Assembly: GCF_001570985.1 (NCBI RefSeq)
Contig: NZ_BCSS01000038.1
Span: forward strand, 1-33,977
DNA: 33,977 bases
Direction of reading: 5' to 3'
Origin: Janibacter limosus NBRC 16128
GTDB lineage: Bacteria; Actinomycetota; Actinomycetes; Actinomycetales; Dermatophilaceae
This document shows, piece after piece, positions 14,883 through 22,541 of this stretch. A program made the position numbers and the translations under genes. The notes below the pieces were generated by a model. That model saw only the letters and a list, made by a program, of their open reading frames with translations. It was not told the DNA's origin and did no database searches. The first letter of the stretch is position 1, and the number at the start of each line of letters is the position of its first letter.

Positions 14883-15518
14883 ATGAGCAGCAAGAAGAAG
14901 ATGTCCGCCCGCGATGCCAAGCTCGCCGAGGCCCGCAAGAAGGCCCAGGCCGCCGAGCGCCGCCGCTCCCTCCTCCTGGCCGGCGCCGCAGCCGTGGTGA
15001 TCGCCCTCATCGGTGGTGCCGTGGGGTACGCCATCTTCAGCGAGCGTGATGACCGCAAGGCCTCCGGGGACCTGTCCGGCGTCCAGACCTTCGACTACGA
15101 GGGCGGCAACCACGTCGACGGCAAGGTCGACTACAAGGAGTCGCCGCCGGCCGGTGGCGAGCACAACGCGGTGTGGCTCAACTGCGGCACCTACGACGAG
15201 CCGGTGCCCAACGAGCACGCCGTCCACGCCCTCGAGCACGGCGCCGTGTGGATCACCTACCAGCCCGGCCTGGCCAAGGACGACGTCAAGAAGCTCGACG
15301 ACGCGCTGCCCGACACCTACACGGTGCTCTCCCCCTACGAGGGCGACATGCCCGGCCCGATCGTGCTGACCGCCTGGGGCCACCAGCTGACCGTGGAGTC
15401 CGCCGACGACCCGCGGATCAAGGGCTTCATCAAGGAGTACCGCCAGGGCAAGCAGACCCCCGAGCCGGGCGCTGCCTGCACCGGTGGGGTGACCCCCGAG
15501 ACGAGCCTGGTCAAGTGA
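14883..15518 (+). CDS. DUF3105 family membrane-anchored protein
   Basis: A 211-residue protein with a lysine-rich cytoplasmic N-terminus (KKKMSARDAKLAEARKKAQA), one membrane helix at about 29-51 (LLLAGAAAVVIALIGGAVGY) and an exported domain. The domain carries the DUF3105 core: HNAVWLNCGTYDEPVPNEHA followed by VHALEHGAVWITYQP. The conserved His and Cys residues could bind metal, but no function is established. The ATG at 14883 follows GAGGGA closely; an extended -10 (TG, one base, AATAAT ending at 14845) lies upstream. The stop overlaps the DUF305 gene by four bases (GTGA), so the two exported proteins are made together. Confidence 0.88.
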   Translation: MSSKKKMSARDAKLAEARKKAQAAERRRSLLLAGAAAVVIALIGGAVGYAIFSERDDRKASGDLSGVQTFDYEGGNHVDGKVDYKESPPAGGEHNAVWLNCGTYDEPVPNEHAVHALEHGAVWITYQPGLAKDDVKKLDDALPDTYTVLSPYEGDMPGPIVLTAWGHQLTVESADDPRIKGFIKEYRQGKQTPEPGAACTGGVTPETSLVK

Positions 15519-16156
15519 CCCCCCGGGTCGTCCTCGCCGCGGTCGTCGCGCTCGCGATCGGCCTCGTCGCCGGGCTGGCGCTCAGCCGCGTCGGCGGGGA
15601 CGACCCCCCGGGTGACGACAGCGTCGCCGCAGGCTTCGCTCGCGACATGCAGACGCACCACGACCAGGCCGTCGAGATGTCGTGGATCATCCACGACCGC
15701 ACCGACGACACGCTCGTGCGCTCCCTCGCCTACGACATCGCGCGCACCCAGTCCCACCAGTCCGGCCAGATGGCCGGCTGGTTGCAGACCTGGGGCCTGC
15801 GTCCGACCGGCCCCGGCGAGCAGATGGACTGGATGCGGGGCCTGGGTCACGATCACGGCGACTCCGGCTCGATGCTGACCGACGACGGGCTCATGCCCGG
15901 TATGGCGACCCAGGACGAGATCACCCAGCTCGAGGGGATGCACGGCAAGGAGGCCGAGATCTTCTTCCTCCAGCTGATGATCCGCCACCACAACGCTGGT
16001 GTGCCGATGGCCGAGGCCGCTCGTGACTACTCCAAGGACGACGCCGTCGAGACCCTCGCCCAGTCGATCATCAAGAGCCAGACCACCGAGGTCGAGACGA
16101 TGACCTCGATGCTTGAGGAGCGCGGCGCCAAGCCTCTGCCCGACGACGTTCCCTGA
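15515..16156 (+). CDS. DUF305 family exported protein
   Basis: A 213-residue protein with a single N-terminal membrane anchor or signal (VVLAAVVALAIGLVAGLALS, about residues 5-24) and a helical DUF305 domain. Two similar His-His motifs are visible, FARDMQTHHDQAVEMS (41-56) and LQLMIRHHNAGVPMAE (152-167), with flanking methionines, the layout reported for copper-binding DUF305 members such as CopM. A metal role is therefore possible but not shown here. It starts at GTG 15515, overlapping the DUF3105 stop. Its own TGA stop lies inside a palindromic repeat (16151-16186). Confidence 0.85.
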   Translation: MTPRVVLAAVVALAIGLVAGLALSRVGGDDPPGDDSVAAGFARDMQTHHDQAVEMSWIIHDRTDDTLVRSLAYDIARTQSHQSGQMAGWLQTWGLRPTGPGEQMDWMRGLGHDHGDSGSMLTDDGLMPGMATQDEITQLEGMHGKEAEIFFLQLMIRHHNAGVPMAEAARDYSKDDAVETLAQSIIKSQTTEVETMTSMLEERGAKPLPDDVP

Positions 16157-16186
16157 GGAGGTCGCGCCGCGACCGTCTCGAAGGGC
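16151..16186. repeat. Palindromic repeat element, copy 1, supplying a stop codon
   Basis: A 36-base element that begins CCCTGAGGAGG, has a GC-rich dyad centre (GGTCGCGCCGCGACC) and ends CCGTCTCGAAGGGC. Its fourth to sixth bases are the TGA that ends the DUF305 gene. A near-identical element at 17181-17215 ends the next gene in the same way, and a reverse-orientation copy lies inside recC at 19680-19714. Confidence 0.8.
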
Positions 16187-16208
16187 ACGGACCGGCAGGA
16201 TGTCCCAC

Positions 16209-17186
16209 ATGGACTTCGGCATCGACACGATCAGGGCAGCGGCGCAGCGGCTCGAGGGCAGGATCCGGCGGACCCCCCTCCTCTCCTCGCCCATGCTCGA
16301 CGAGCTCACGGGCGCAAGGGTCCTCGTCAAGGCCGAGGCGCTGCAGCTGACCGGGTCCTTCAAGATCCGTGGCGCCCTCAACACCCTGCTCTCGCTGAGC
16401 GAGCAGGAGCGGGTGGCAGGGGTGCTCGCCTTCTCGACCGGCAACCACGGTCAGGCCGTGGCCGCCTCGGCGCGGATCACCGGCTCGACCGCGACGATCG
16501 TCATGCCGCAGGACGCCCCGCGGATCAAGGTCGACGGGTGCCGTTGGTGGGGCGCCGAGGTCGTCTTCTACGACCCGGCGACCCAGGACCGCGAAGAGGT
16601 CGGTCGCACCCTCGTCGCCGAGCGTGGCCTGACGCTCGTGCACCCCTACGACGATGTCCGCGTGATGTCCGGCCAGGGGACGGTCGGCCTGGAGATCGTC
16701 GACCAGCTGGGCGAAGGGGGGTACTCCCCCGACGCGATCGTCCTCCCGTGCAGCGGTGGTGGGCTCTCCTCGGGAACCATCGAGGCGGTGCGTCACTCGC
16801 TCCCGGAGGTCGCCCCCTTCGTCGTGGAGCGCGCCGGGTACCCCAAGATGGCGCGCTCGCTCGCCTCCGGGCAGGTGGAGAAGGTGCCGGCCGTGCCGGT
16901 CTTCCTCGACGCCATCGGCTCACCGACGGTCGGCCAGCACACGCTCGCCGCGCTGTCGAGGCACCCGGTCGAGGCGCTGGAGGTCACCGACGACCAGGCC
17001 CGGGTCGCGATGCGCGAGGCGGTCCGCACGCTCAAGCTGGTCGTCGAGCCGGGCGGGTCTGCCGCCCTGGCCGCGGTGCTCGCGCACCGGGAGCGCTTCG
17101 CCGGGCAGACGGTCGTCGTCGTCGCCAGTGGCGGCAATGTCGACGCGTCCGTCCTCGCCGAGGTGCTCGCCACCCCCGGTCCCTGA
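16209..17186 (+). CDS. Threonine/serine ammonia-lyase-like PLP enzyme
   Basis: A 325-residue fold-type II PLP enzyme, the length of catabolic threonine dehydratases and serine racemases, without a regulatory ACT domain. The Schiff-base lysine is Lys52 in GSFKIRGALN; the substrate loop STGNHGQ is at 76-82 and the phosphate-binding glycine loop SGGGLSS at 182-188. It would convert threonine to 2-oxobutyrate and ammonia, or act on serine. An ATG at 16200 is also in frame, but AGGA at 16197-16200 is correctly spaced for the ATG at 16209, and homologues begin near there. Both its upstream gap and its stop codon carry copies of the same palindromic repeat. No operon partner is evident. Confidence 0.88.
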   Translation: MDFGIDTIRAAAQRLEGRIRRTPLLSSPMLDELTGARVLVKAEALQLTGSFKIRGALNTLLSLSEQERVAGVLAFSTGNHGQAVAASARITGSTATIVMPQDAPRIKVDGCRWWGAEVVFYDPATQDREEVGRTLVAERGLTLVHPYDDVRVMSGQGTVGLEIVDQLGEGGYSPDAIVLPCSGGGLSSGTIEAVRHSLPEVAPFVVERAGYPKMARSLASGQVEKVPAVPVFLDAIGSPTVGQHTLAALSRHPVEALEVTDDQARVAMREAVRTLKLVVEPGGSAALAAVLAHRERFAGQTVVVVASGGNVDASVLAEVLATPGP

Positions 17187-17215
17187 GGAGGCCGCCCGCG
17201 GCCGTCTCGAAGGGC
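17181..17215. repeat. Palindromic repeat element, copy 2, supplying a stop codon
   Basis: A 35-base element beginning CCCTGAGGAGG and ending CCGTCTCGAAGGGC, with the dyad GGCCGC-CC-GCGGCC in the middle. The TGA in it ends the threonine dehydratase-like gene. The centre differs from copy 1 by paired changes (TCGC/GCGA to CCGC/GCGG) that keep the stem, so the hairpin rather than the sequence appears to be conserved. Confidence 0.8.
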
Positions 17216-17224
17216 CGACCCAAC

Positions 17225-17923
17225 TCAGTCCTGAGGCACCGTGGCGACCTGACCGGCCCGCTCCAGGCTCGCCGCGACGAAGCCGCTGCCCTTGAGCTCC
17301 TCGACGACAGCGGTGAGCTCGCTCGCGAGCGACTCGGACCGGTCGCGAGGGATCGCCACGGCCTGACGGATCGCCTGGAAGGCCGGCTCGAGCACGGTCA
17401 ACCCGTGCTGTCGCGCGTATGCGGTCACCGGCTGACGGACCCCGGCGAGGACATCGGCCCCACCCTCGTAGACGTCCTCCGCCTCGTCCCCGCGCAGGAT
17501 CGTCGCGTGCTCGATCGTGCGGGTGAGATAGAGGTCGTAGGCCGAGCCGCTGCGGACCGCGATCTCGATGCTCTCCCGGTCGACGTCCGCGACGGTGAGG
17601 TCGGCGTCGCCCGTCGCGAACACCCCTTCGATCTCGACATAAGGCGCCGTGAAGCGCACGCCCTCCTCGCGGGCCGGCTCGATCGCGAGGAAGCCGAGGT
17701 CAGCCCGGCCCTCGACGAGCGCTGCGTACGCGTGGCGTGCAGCGGTGACCGTCGTCAGCTCGAGCGCGACCCCAAGACGCTCCGCAAGCTCACGCGCGAT
17801 GTCGACGGTGACTCCGGTGGGCGCCTCAGGGGTGCCCTGTGCCAGCACCGGGTTGCCGAGGTTGATGACGGCGCGGAGGGAGCCGGTCGGGCAGAGCTCG
17901 CGCAGGGAGTCGGAGGAGGTCAT
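17225..17923 (-). CDS. Solute-binding-protein (SBP_bac_3) domain protein without signal peptide
   Basis: A 232-residue protein with the fold pattern of polar amino acid ABC-transporter binding proteins: LRAVINLGNPVLAQG, the PTGVTVDIARELAERLGVAL block, a segment RADLGFLAIEPAREEGVRFT, and a C-terminal SELTAVVEELKGSGF. It has no signal peptide or lipobox (it begins MTSSDSLRELCPTGSLRAVI) and no permease or ATPase gene beside it. It may therefore be a cytoplasmic ligand-binding protein or have a misjudged start, though nothing signal-like lies upstream. Its 3' end lies against the palindromic repeat of the convergent gene. No clear ribosome-binding site. Confidence 0.8.
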   Translation of the reverse strand: MTSSDSLRELCPTGSLRAVINLGNPVLAQGTPEAPTGVTVDIARELAERLGVALELTTVTAARHAYAALVEGRADLGFLAIEPAREEGVRFTAPYVEIEGVFATGDADLTVADVDRESIEIAVRSGSAYDLYLTRTIEHATILRGDEAEDVYEGGADVLAGVRQPVTAYARQHGLTVLEPAFQAIRQAVAIPRDRSESLASELTAVVEELKGSGFVAASLERAGQVATVPQD

Positions 17924-18106
17924 ACGGGCATCCGATCACACCGCCCGGATCGGCGCTCAGGCCGCGATCACTCGGACACCTCTGGCGATCCCCCCACGGA
18001 TCGTGGACAAGAGTCGGCCACCGGTCCGCGTCGCGCCTGACCGCGAAGACGTCCTCGAGCCCGAAGGGGCGCGCCGGAGGGCCATCCCTGGCCTTGGAGT
18101 ACTGCA
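17924..18106. other. Gene-free stretch, nothing recognised
   Basis: No recognisable gene, though open frames exist on both strands. A minus-strand frame from an ATG at 18107 begins MQYSKARDGPPARPFGLEDV, but its continuation resembles no family I know. It is probably decayed sequence left between the binding-protein gene and the truncated acetyltransferase. Confidence 0.4.
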
Positions 18107-18421
18107 TTACGTCCGGGGTCCCACGTGAGTATTCTCGAACTGAGCCGCCGCCCTGCTGGGGCGGTTGGAAGTAGGAGCCGAGACCCCCGCCGTACGGCGG
18201 GACTCGGCTTTTGCGTTACTCGAGGGTGATGTCGACGCGCTGAACGCGGCGCGCCAGCCGGCGAGCATCGTGCGGGTCGTCCCGGGATAGGTGTGCCGCA
18301 ATGTCGGGAAGTGGGTCCAGACTCGCGGATCGCTGTAGATCTCGTGCATCTCCGCAAGGTCGTCCCCGCGCGGGATGTCCAGACGGGGGCGGTCGGTGCG
18401 CAGGTGGCGGCGGTCGATCAT
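18107..18421 (-). pseudogene. Truncated GNAT acetyltransferase, paralogue of the neighbour
   Basis: From the ATG at 18421 the minus strand encodes HLRTDRPRLDIPRGDDLAEM, HEIYSDPRVWTHFP and TTRTMLAGWRAAF. This aligns with residues 6-60 of the intact acetyltransferase at 18462-19016 (HVRTERLRLDIPTIDDLSDL, HAIYSDPRTWAHSP, TTFVMLAGWMDAW). The similarity stops near 18240, where the frame runs into the hairpin element and ends as low-complexity sequence at 18107. The acetyl-CoA-binding half is absent. It is a truncated tandem duplicate. Confidence 0.7.
18126..18212 (+). ncRNA. Candidate small RNA or terminator element with two hairpins
   Basis: TATTCT (18130-18135) is a -10-like hexamer. About 12 bases on, a first hairpin CCGCC...GGCGG is followed by a strong second one: GCCGAG (18177-18182), an inner CCCGCCG-TA-CGGCGGG stem, CTCGGC (18203-18208), and TTTT. 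That is an intrinsic terminator on the + strand. No + strand protein gene precedes it, so either a short RNA of 70-80 bases is made here or the terminator is left from a lost gene. I do not recognise an RNA family. Confidence 0.4.
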
Positions 18422-18461
18422 GCGGCGAGCCTGTCAGGAGGCGCCGACAACACTGCGGTCG

Positions 18462-19016
18462 CTACCCGAGGCGGGCGGCCAGCTCGTCTGCTGTCAGATC
18501 CCGGTCGGCGTAGATCAGGCGCACGGCGTCCGGGTTGGGGTTGCCCTCGTCCGGGGCGCGGTACTGCTCGGTCATGCCCAGCTTGGTGGCGACCCGCTCG
18601 GACGCGATGTTGTGCTCGAGGAGCCAGGCGATGACCGGCGACTCCGGGTGGACCGCACGGGCTGCTGCGAGCGCCGTGCGCGAGGCCTCGGTGGCCAGAC
18701 CAGCGCGGCGGGCATCCGGGGCGATGCCGTAGCCGAGGTTCCACCAGCCGCCGGGTCGCAGCCAGCAGCCCGCGTTGCCGAGGAAGGCGCCGTCGTCGAG
18801 CGAGCGCACGATCCACGGTCCGAGCCCATCGCTCTCCCACGCGTCCATCCAGCCGGCGAGCATGACGAAGGTCGTGCGCTCATCCGTCTGCAGGTCCTCC
18901 GGGGAGTGCGCCCAGGTCCGCGGGTCCGAGTAGATGGCGTGCAGGTCCGACAGGTCGTCGATCGTCGGGATGTCGAGCCGGAGCCGCTCGGTGCGCACGT
19001 GCTGCAGGTCGCTCAT
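18462..19016 (-). CDS. GNAT-family N-acetyltransferase (RimJ/RimL-like)
   Basis: A 184-residue acetyltransferase of the Acetyltransf_3 group: TERLRLDIPTIDDLSDLHAI at the N-terminus, the central LGNAGCWLRPGGWWNLGYGI, the acetyl-CoA region PDARRAGLATEASRTALAAA (about 113-132) and the LLEHNIASERVATKLGM segment (about 144-160). It would transfer acetyl from acetyl-CoA to an amine; the RimJ-like pattern suggests a peptide N-terminus, small molecule or antibiotic, and I cannot choose. It is divergent from recC with only 48 bases between them and no clear ribosome-binding site. A truncated copy lies downstream. Confidence 0.87.
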   Translation of the reverse strand: MSDLQHVRTERLRLDIPTIDDLSDLHAIYSDPRTWAHSPEDLQTDERTTFVMLAGWMDAWESDGLGPWIVRSLDDGAFLGNAGCWLRPGGWWNLGYGIAPDARRAGLATEASRTALAAARAVHPESPVIAWLLEHNIASERVATKLGMTEQYRAPDEGNPNPDAVRLIYADRDLTADELAARLG

Positions 19017-19052
19017 GTGGAGAGTCCACCACGCGTTGTCGGTCTGCGCGGA

Positions 19053-19058
19053 TACGGT
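19053..19058 (+). promoter_or_regulatory. -10 element for recC, probably leaderless
   Basis: TACGGT ends six bases before the G of the recC GTG start, so transcription would begin at the start codon. No Shine-Dalgarno precedes the GTG and no convincing -35 is visible. Confidence 0.4.
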
Positions 19059-19064
19059 CTGACC

Positions 19065-22000
19065 GTGGCACTTCACCTCCACCGCGCGCAGCGCACCGAC
19101 ATCCTCGCCGACGAGCTCGGCGAGCTGCTGGCGAGCCCGCTGCCGGACCCCTTCGCGCAGGAGGTCGTCGTGGTGCCCGAGCAGGGCATCGAGCGCTGGC
19201 TGGCCCAGCGGCTCTCCCACCGCCTCGGTACGGGCGAAGGGGGTCAGGACGGGGTGTGCGCCGGCGTCACCTTCCTGCGGCCGCGCTCCCTCGTCACGAT
19301 GCTCACCGGTCGCGATGACGACGACCCGTGGCTGCCGCAACACCTCGTCTGGCCGCTCCTGGAGGTCATCGACGCCTCGCTGGGGCAGCCGTGGTGCGTT
19401 GCCCTGAGCCGGCACCTCGGTCACGGCACGGAGCCTGGCGATCTCTTCGACGTGCGGGCCGGGCGGCGCTACTCCGTCGCGCTGCGACTGGCGCGGCTCT
19501 TCCACCGCTACGGCCAGAGCCGACCGACGATGCTCACCGACTGGCGTGAGGGCCGCGACACCGACGGGACCGGCTCCGCGCTCGATGCCGACCTCGCGTG
19601 GCAGGCCGAGCTGTGGCGGCGCCTCGTCATGGCTGTCGACGCTCCCCCACCGGACGTGCGGCATGCCGAGACCGTGGCCGCCCTTCGAGACGGCGCTGGC
19701 GCGCCTCCTCAGGGAACGAGGGAGGCAGTGGGTGGCCAAAGGAGTGACGGCCTCGATCTGCCCGAGAGGTTGTCGCTCTTCGGCCACACCCGGCTGGCCG
19801 TCACCGAGGTCGAGCTGCTCGACGCACTCGCCCTCTCCCGCGATGTCCACCTGTGGCTGCCGCAGCCGTCGACGGACCTGTGGGAGCGGTTGGCCCCCGT
19901 CGCCTCCGAGGGAGTCGTCGCTCGGGTCGAGGACTCGACGAGCGAGCTCGTGCGCCACCCGCTGCTCGCCTCGCTCGGTCGGGACTCGCGCGAGCTGGCG
20001 CGGGTGCTGGGGGCGGCTGGGCTTCGAGGCTCCTCCGTCGCACCTCAGCCCCCGCTGGTCGAGGAGGGAGGAGCGCCAGCGACGACCCTCGACACCGCCC
20101 CGGGCTTCGAGGCTCCTCCGTCGCACCTCAGCCAGCGTTCGGTGCTCGGGTGGCTGCAGGCGGACCTGCGCGACGACCACGTGCCCGACGAGGCAGAGCG
20201 CCTGGCCCGGACGGTGCCGCAGGACGACCGGTCGATCCAGGTCCATGCCTGCCACGGTCCCGCCCGGCAGGTCGAGGTGCTGCGCGAGGTGCTCGTCGGG
20301 CTTCTCGAGGACGACCCGACGCTCGAGCCCCGCGATGTCCTGATCATGTGCCCCGATGTCGAGACCTATGCGCCGCTCATCGGAGCGGCCTTCGGCCTCG
20401 GCGATCACGGCACCGACGCCGAGGGCGTCGACACCCACCCCGCGCACCGGCTGCGGGTGCGGCTGGCCGACCGGTCACTCCGGGCGACCAACCCGCTGCT
20501 CGCCGTCGCCGACCGCTTCGTGGGGCTGGCCGGGGGGCGACTCACCGCGAGCGAGGTGCTCGACCTGGCAGCCAGCGAGCCAGTGCGGCGGCGATTCCGC
20601 CTGGATGACGACGACCTCGCGACGATGACCCGGTGGGTCGGCGACTCGGGCATCCGGTGGGGGTACGACCAGGCGGGGCGGGCCCCCTTCGCCCTGGACG
20701 TGGAGCCGCAGGGCACCTGGCGCTTCGGCCTCGACCGGCTGCTGCTCGGCGTCACCGTCTCCGCGGACGGGCCGCTGCAGGTCGGCGGAGTCATGCCGCT
20801 GGACGACGTCGGCAGCGGGTCCGTCGATCTCGTGGGCCGGGTCAGCGAGCTGCTCGCGCGCATCGGCGACGGCCTCGACCGGCTCGGGCGGGCCGGCACG
20901 GCGACCGAGTGGATGGACGGCCTCACCGAGACCGTCCTGGCCCTGACCGACGTCCCGACCCGCGAGCGCTGGCAGGTCGGCGACCTGCAGCGCACCCTCT
21001 CCTCCGCCGCGCGCCACGCGAGCGAGGGGGTGTCGCTGCGCCTGGCCGACGTGCGTGTCCTCCTGGCCGACCAGCTCGCGGGACGACCGAGCCGCGCGAG
21101 CTTCCGCACCGGAGGGCTGACCGTCTGCACGATGACACCGATGCGCTCCGTGCCCCACCGCGTCGTCTGCCTGCTCGGCATGGACGACGACACCTTCCCC
21201 CGGCAGCAGAGCATCGACGGCGATGACGTCCTCGCCCGCCGCCCGCTGACCGGCGAGCGCGATGCCCGCAGCGAGGACCGCCAGCTCCTGCTCGACGCCG
21301 TCCTCGCCGCCCGCGAGCGCCTCGTCATCGCCTACACCGGCGCCGACGAGCACAGTGGTGAGCCCTGCCCACCCGCCGTCCCCCTCGGGGAGCTCGTGGA
21401 TGCCGCCCGGGAGACGACCTCGGCGCCCGTCGAGGTCGTGCAGCACCCGCTGCAGCCCTTCGACGCGCGCAACCTCACCACTGACGGGGTCGGTGGCGAG
21501 CGCGCCTTCAGCTTCGACCGATCGGCCCTGCTCGCCGCCCGCGCCAGCGCGGGTCCACGCACCGAGCCCGGCCAGCTGCTCACATCAGCCCTGCCGGCAC
21601 GGACGATCGAGGACATCTCGCTCGCGGACCTGATCTCCTTCTACGACAACCCGGCTCGAGGGTTCCTCCGTGACCGGTTGCAGGTCGGGGTCTCCCGCGA
21701 GGCCGAAGAGGTCAGCGACCGGCTACCGATCGACCTCGACGGCTTGCAAAAATGGACCGTCGGCGACCGCGCCCTGCGCGCTCGCATGGCCGGCCACGAC
21801 CCGCACTCGATCTATCAGGCCGAGCTGCTCCGCGGCGAGCTGCCACCCGCCGGCCTCGGCGAGGCGACCCTCGAGGAGATCGGCCGCGCCGTCGAGCTGC
21901 TCATGGGCCAGCTCGCCCTCGGACCACCCGAGGACCCCCGCTCCGTCGACGTCGAGGTCACGCTGCCAGGCGACCTGCGACTGACCGGGACCGTCGACGG

Positions 22001-22541
22001 GGTGCGCGGGCTGCACGTCGTCGACGCGACCTACTCCCGCCTGGGCCCCAAGCAGCTCATGGCCTCGTGGATCCGGCTGCTCGCCCTCACCGCTGCCGGC
22101 ACCGACGACGAGGGCTGGCAGGCATCGGCCCTCGGCAAGGGATCGCGCGGCAAGGTCGCCCGCACCAGCTTCGGCCTCCTGCCGCGGGCCGCTGCCCGCT
22201 CCCACCTGGCTGCCCTCATCGACATCTACTCCCTCGGACAGACCGCGCCCCTGCCACTGCCGGTCAAGACCGCCCACGCGTGGATGCAGGTCGTTCACCG
22301 CAACCCCACCCACCGACGAGCCGCGACCCAGAAGGCGGTCGGCGAGTGGGAGCTGACGATGCTCAAGAACGGCGGGAGCATCCCCGGCGAGCGCGACGAT
22401 GCGTGGTGGCAGCTCGTCCACGGGAACGCAGCCCCCTTCGAGGTGCTGCTCGAGAGTCCGGCCGGCCCGGGGAGCGACCTGGCCACCCTGGCACCGAAGA
22501 TCTGGGCCCCGGCCCTCGACAACGTCGGGAGCACCGCATGA
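19065..22541 (+). CDS. recC: Exodeoxyribonuclease V subunit gamma (RecC)
   Basis: A 1158-residue RecC, the subunit of RecBCD that holds the inactive helicase and nuclease folds and scans for Chi. The N-terminus LHLHRAQRTDILADELGELL and VVVPEQGIERWLAQRLSHRL is the standard family start. LPERLSLFGHTRL, DVHLWLPQPS (about 262-271), RSVLGWLQADLR and CTMTPMRSVPHRVVCLLGMD are further RecC blocks. The GTG at 19065 was chosen because the family begins there. Two inserts are unusual: residues about 206-217 and 319-357 are encoded by copies of the window's palindromic repeats. Its stop overlaps recB by four bases (ATGA), and recB overlaps recD in the same way, so the enzyme is made from one coupled operon. 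Confidence 0.94.
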   Translation: MALHLHRAQRTDILADELGELLASPLPDPFAQEVVVVPEQGIERWLAQRLSHRLGTGEGGQDGVCAGVTFLRPRSLVTMLTGRDDDDPWLPQHLVWPLLEVIDASLGQPWCVALSRHLGHGTEPGDLFDVRAGRRYSVALRLARLFHRYGQSRPTMLTDWREGRDTDGTGSALDADLAWQAELWRRLVMAVDAPPPDVRHAETVAALRDGAGAPPQGTREAVGGQRSDGLDLPERLSLFGHTRLAVTEVELLDALALSRDVHLWLPQPSTDLWERLAPVASEGVVARVEDSTSELVRHPLLASLGRDSRELARVLGAAGLRGSSVAPQPPLVEEGGAPATTLDTAPGFEAPPSHLSQRSVLGWLQADLRDDHVPDEAERLARTVPQDDRSIQVHACHGPARQVEVLREVLVGLLEDDPTLEPRDVLIMCPDVETYAPLIGAAFGLGDHGTDAEGVDTHPAHRLRVRLADRSLRATNPLLAVADRFVGLAGGRLTASEVLDLAASEPVRRRFRLDDDDLATMTRWVGDSGIRWGYDQAGRAPFALDVEPQGTWRFGLDRLLLGVTVSADGPLQVGGVMPLDDVGSGSVDLVGRVSELLARIGDGLDRLGRAGTATEWMDGLTETVLALTDVPTRERWQVGDLQRTLSSAARHASEGVSLRLADVRVLLADQLAGRPSRASFRTGGLTVCTMTPMRSVPHRVVCLLGMDDDTFPRQQSIDGDDVLARRPLTGERDARSEDRQLLLDAVLAARERLVIAYTGADEHSGEPCPPAVPLGELVDAARETTSAPVEVVQHPLQPFDARNLTTDGVGGERAFSFDRSALLAARASAGPRTEPGQLLTSALPARTIEDISLADLISFYDNPARGFLRDRLQVGVSREAEEVSDRLPIDLDGLQKWTVGDRALRARMAGHDPHSIYQAELLRGELPPAGLGEATLEEIGRAVELLMGQLALGPPEDPRSVDVEVTLPGDLRLTGTVDGVRGLHVVDATYSRLGPKQLMASWIRLLALTAAGTDDEGWQASALGKGSRGKVARTSFGLLPRAAARSHLAALIDIYSLGQTAPLPLPVKTAHAWMQVVHRNPTHRRAATQKAVGEWELTMLKNGGSIPGERDDAWWQLVHGNAAPFEVLLESPAGPGSDLATLAPKIWAPALDNVGSTA
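19680..19714. repeat. Palindromic repeat copy inside recC (reverse orientation)
   Basis: The 35 bases beginning GCCCTTCGAGACGG and ending CCTCCTCAGGG are almost the reverse complement of the element at 16151-16186, differing mainly in the centre. It is read through as codons for an atypical stretch (LRDGAGAPPQGTREAVGG) between two conserved RecC segments. Confidence 0.75.
20019..20133. repeat. Composite repeat inserted in recC: 32-bp direct repeats around an inverted element
   Basis: Perfect 32-bp direct repeats at 20019-20050 and 20102-20133 (beginning GGGCTTCGAGGCTCC and ending GCACCTCAGCC) are 83 bp apart. As 83 is not a multiple of three, they are read in different frames (GLRGSSVAPQ and GFEAPPSHLS). 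Between them, about 20055-20097, lies a related element in the opposite orientation (GGTCGAGGAG...CCCTCGA). The insertion keeps recC open. Confidence 0.85.

Noticed and set aside
18126-18230. A 34-codon + strand frame through the hairpin element, as a possible leader peptide
   Set aside because: It reads through the terminator stem, has no ribosome-binding site and no downstream gene to regulate.
19680-20133. Insertion sequence or CRISPR-like array in recC
   Set aside because: No transposase, and only two direct copies of unequal context; better explained by short palindromic repeat elements.
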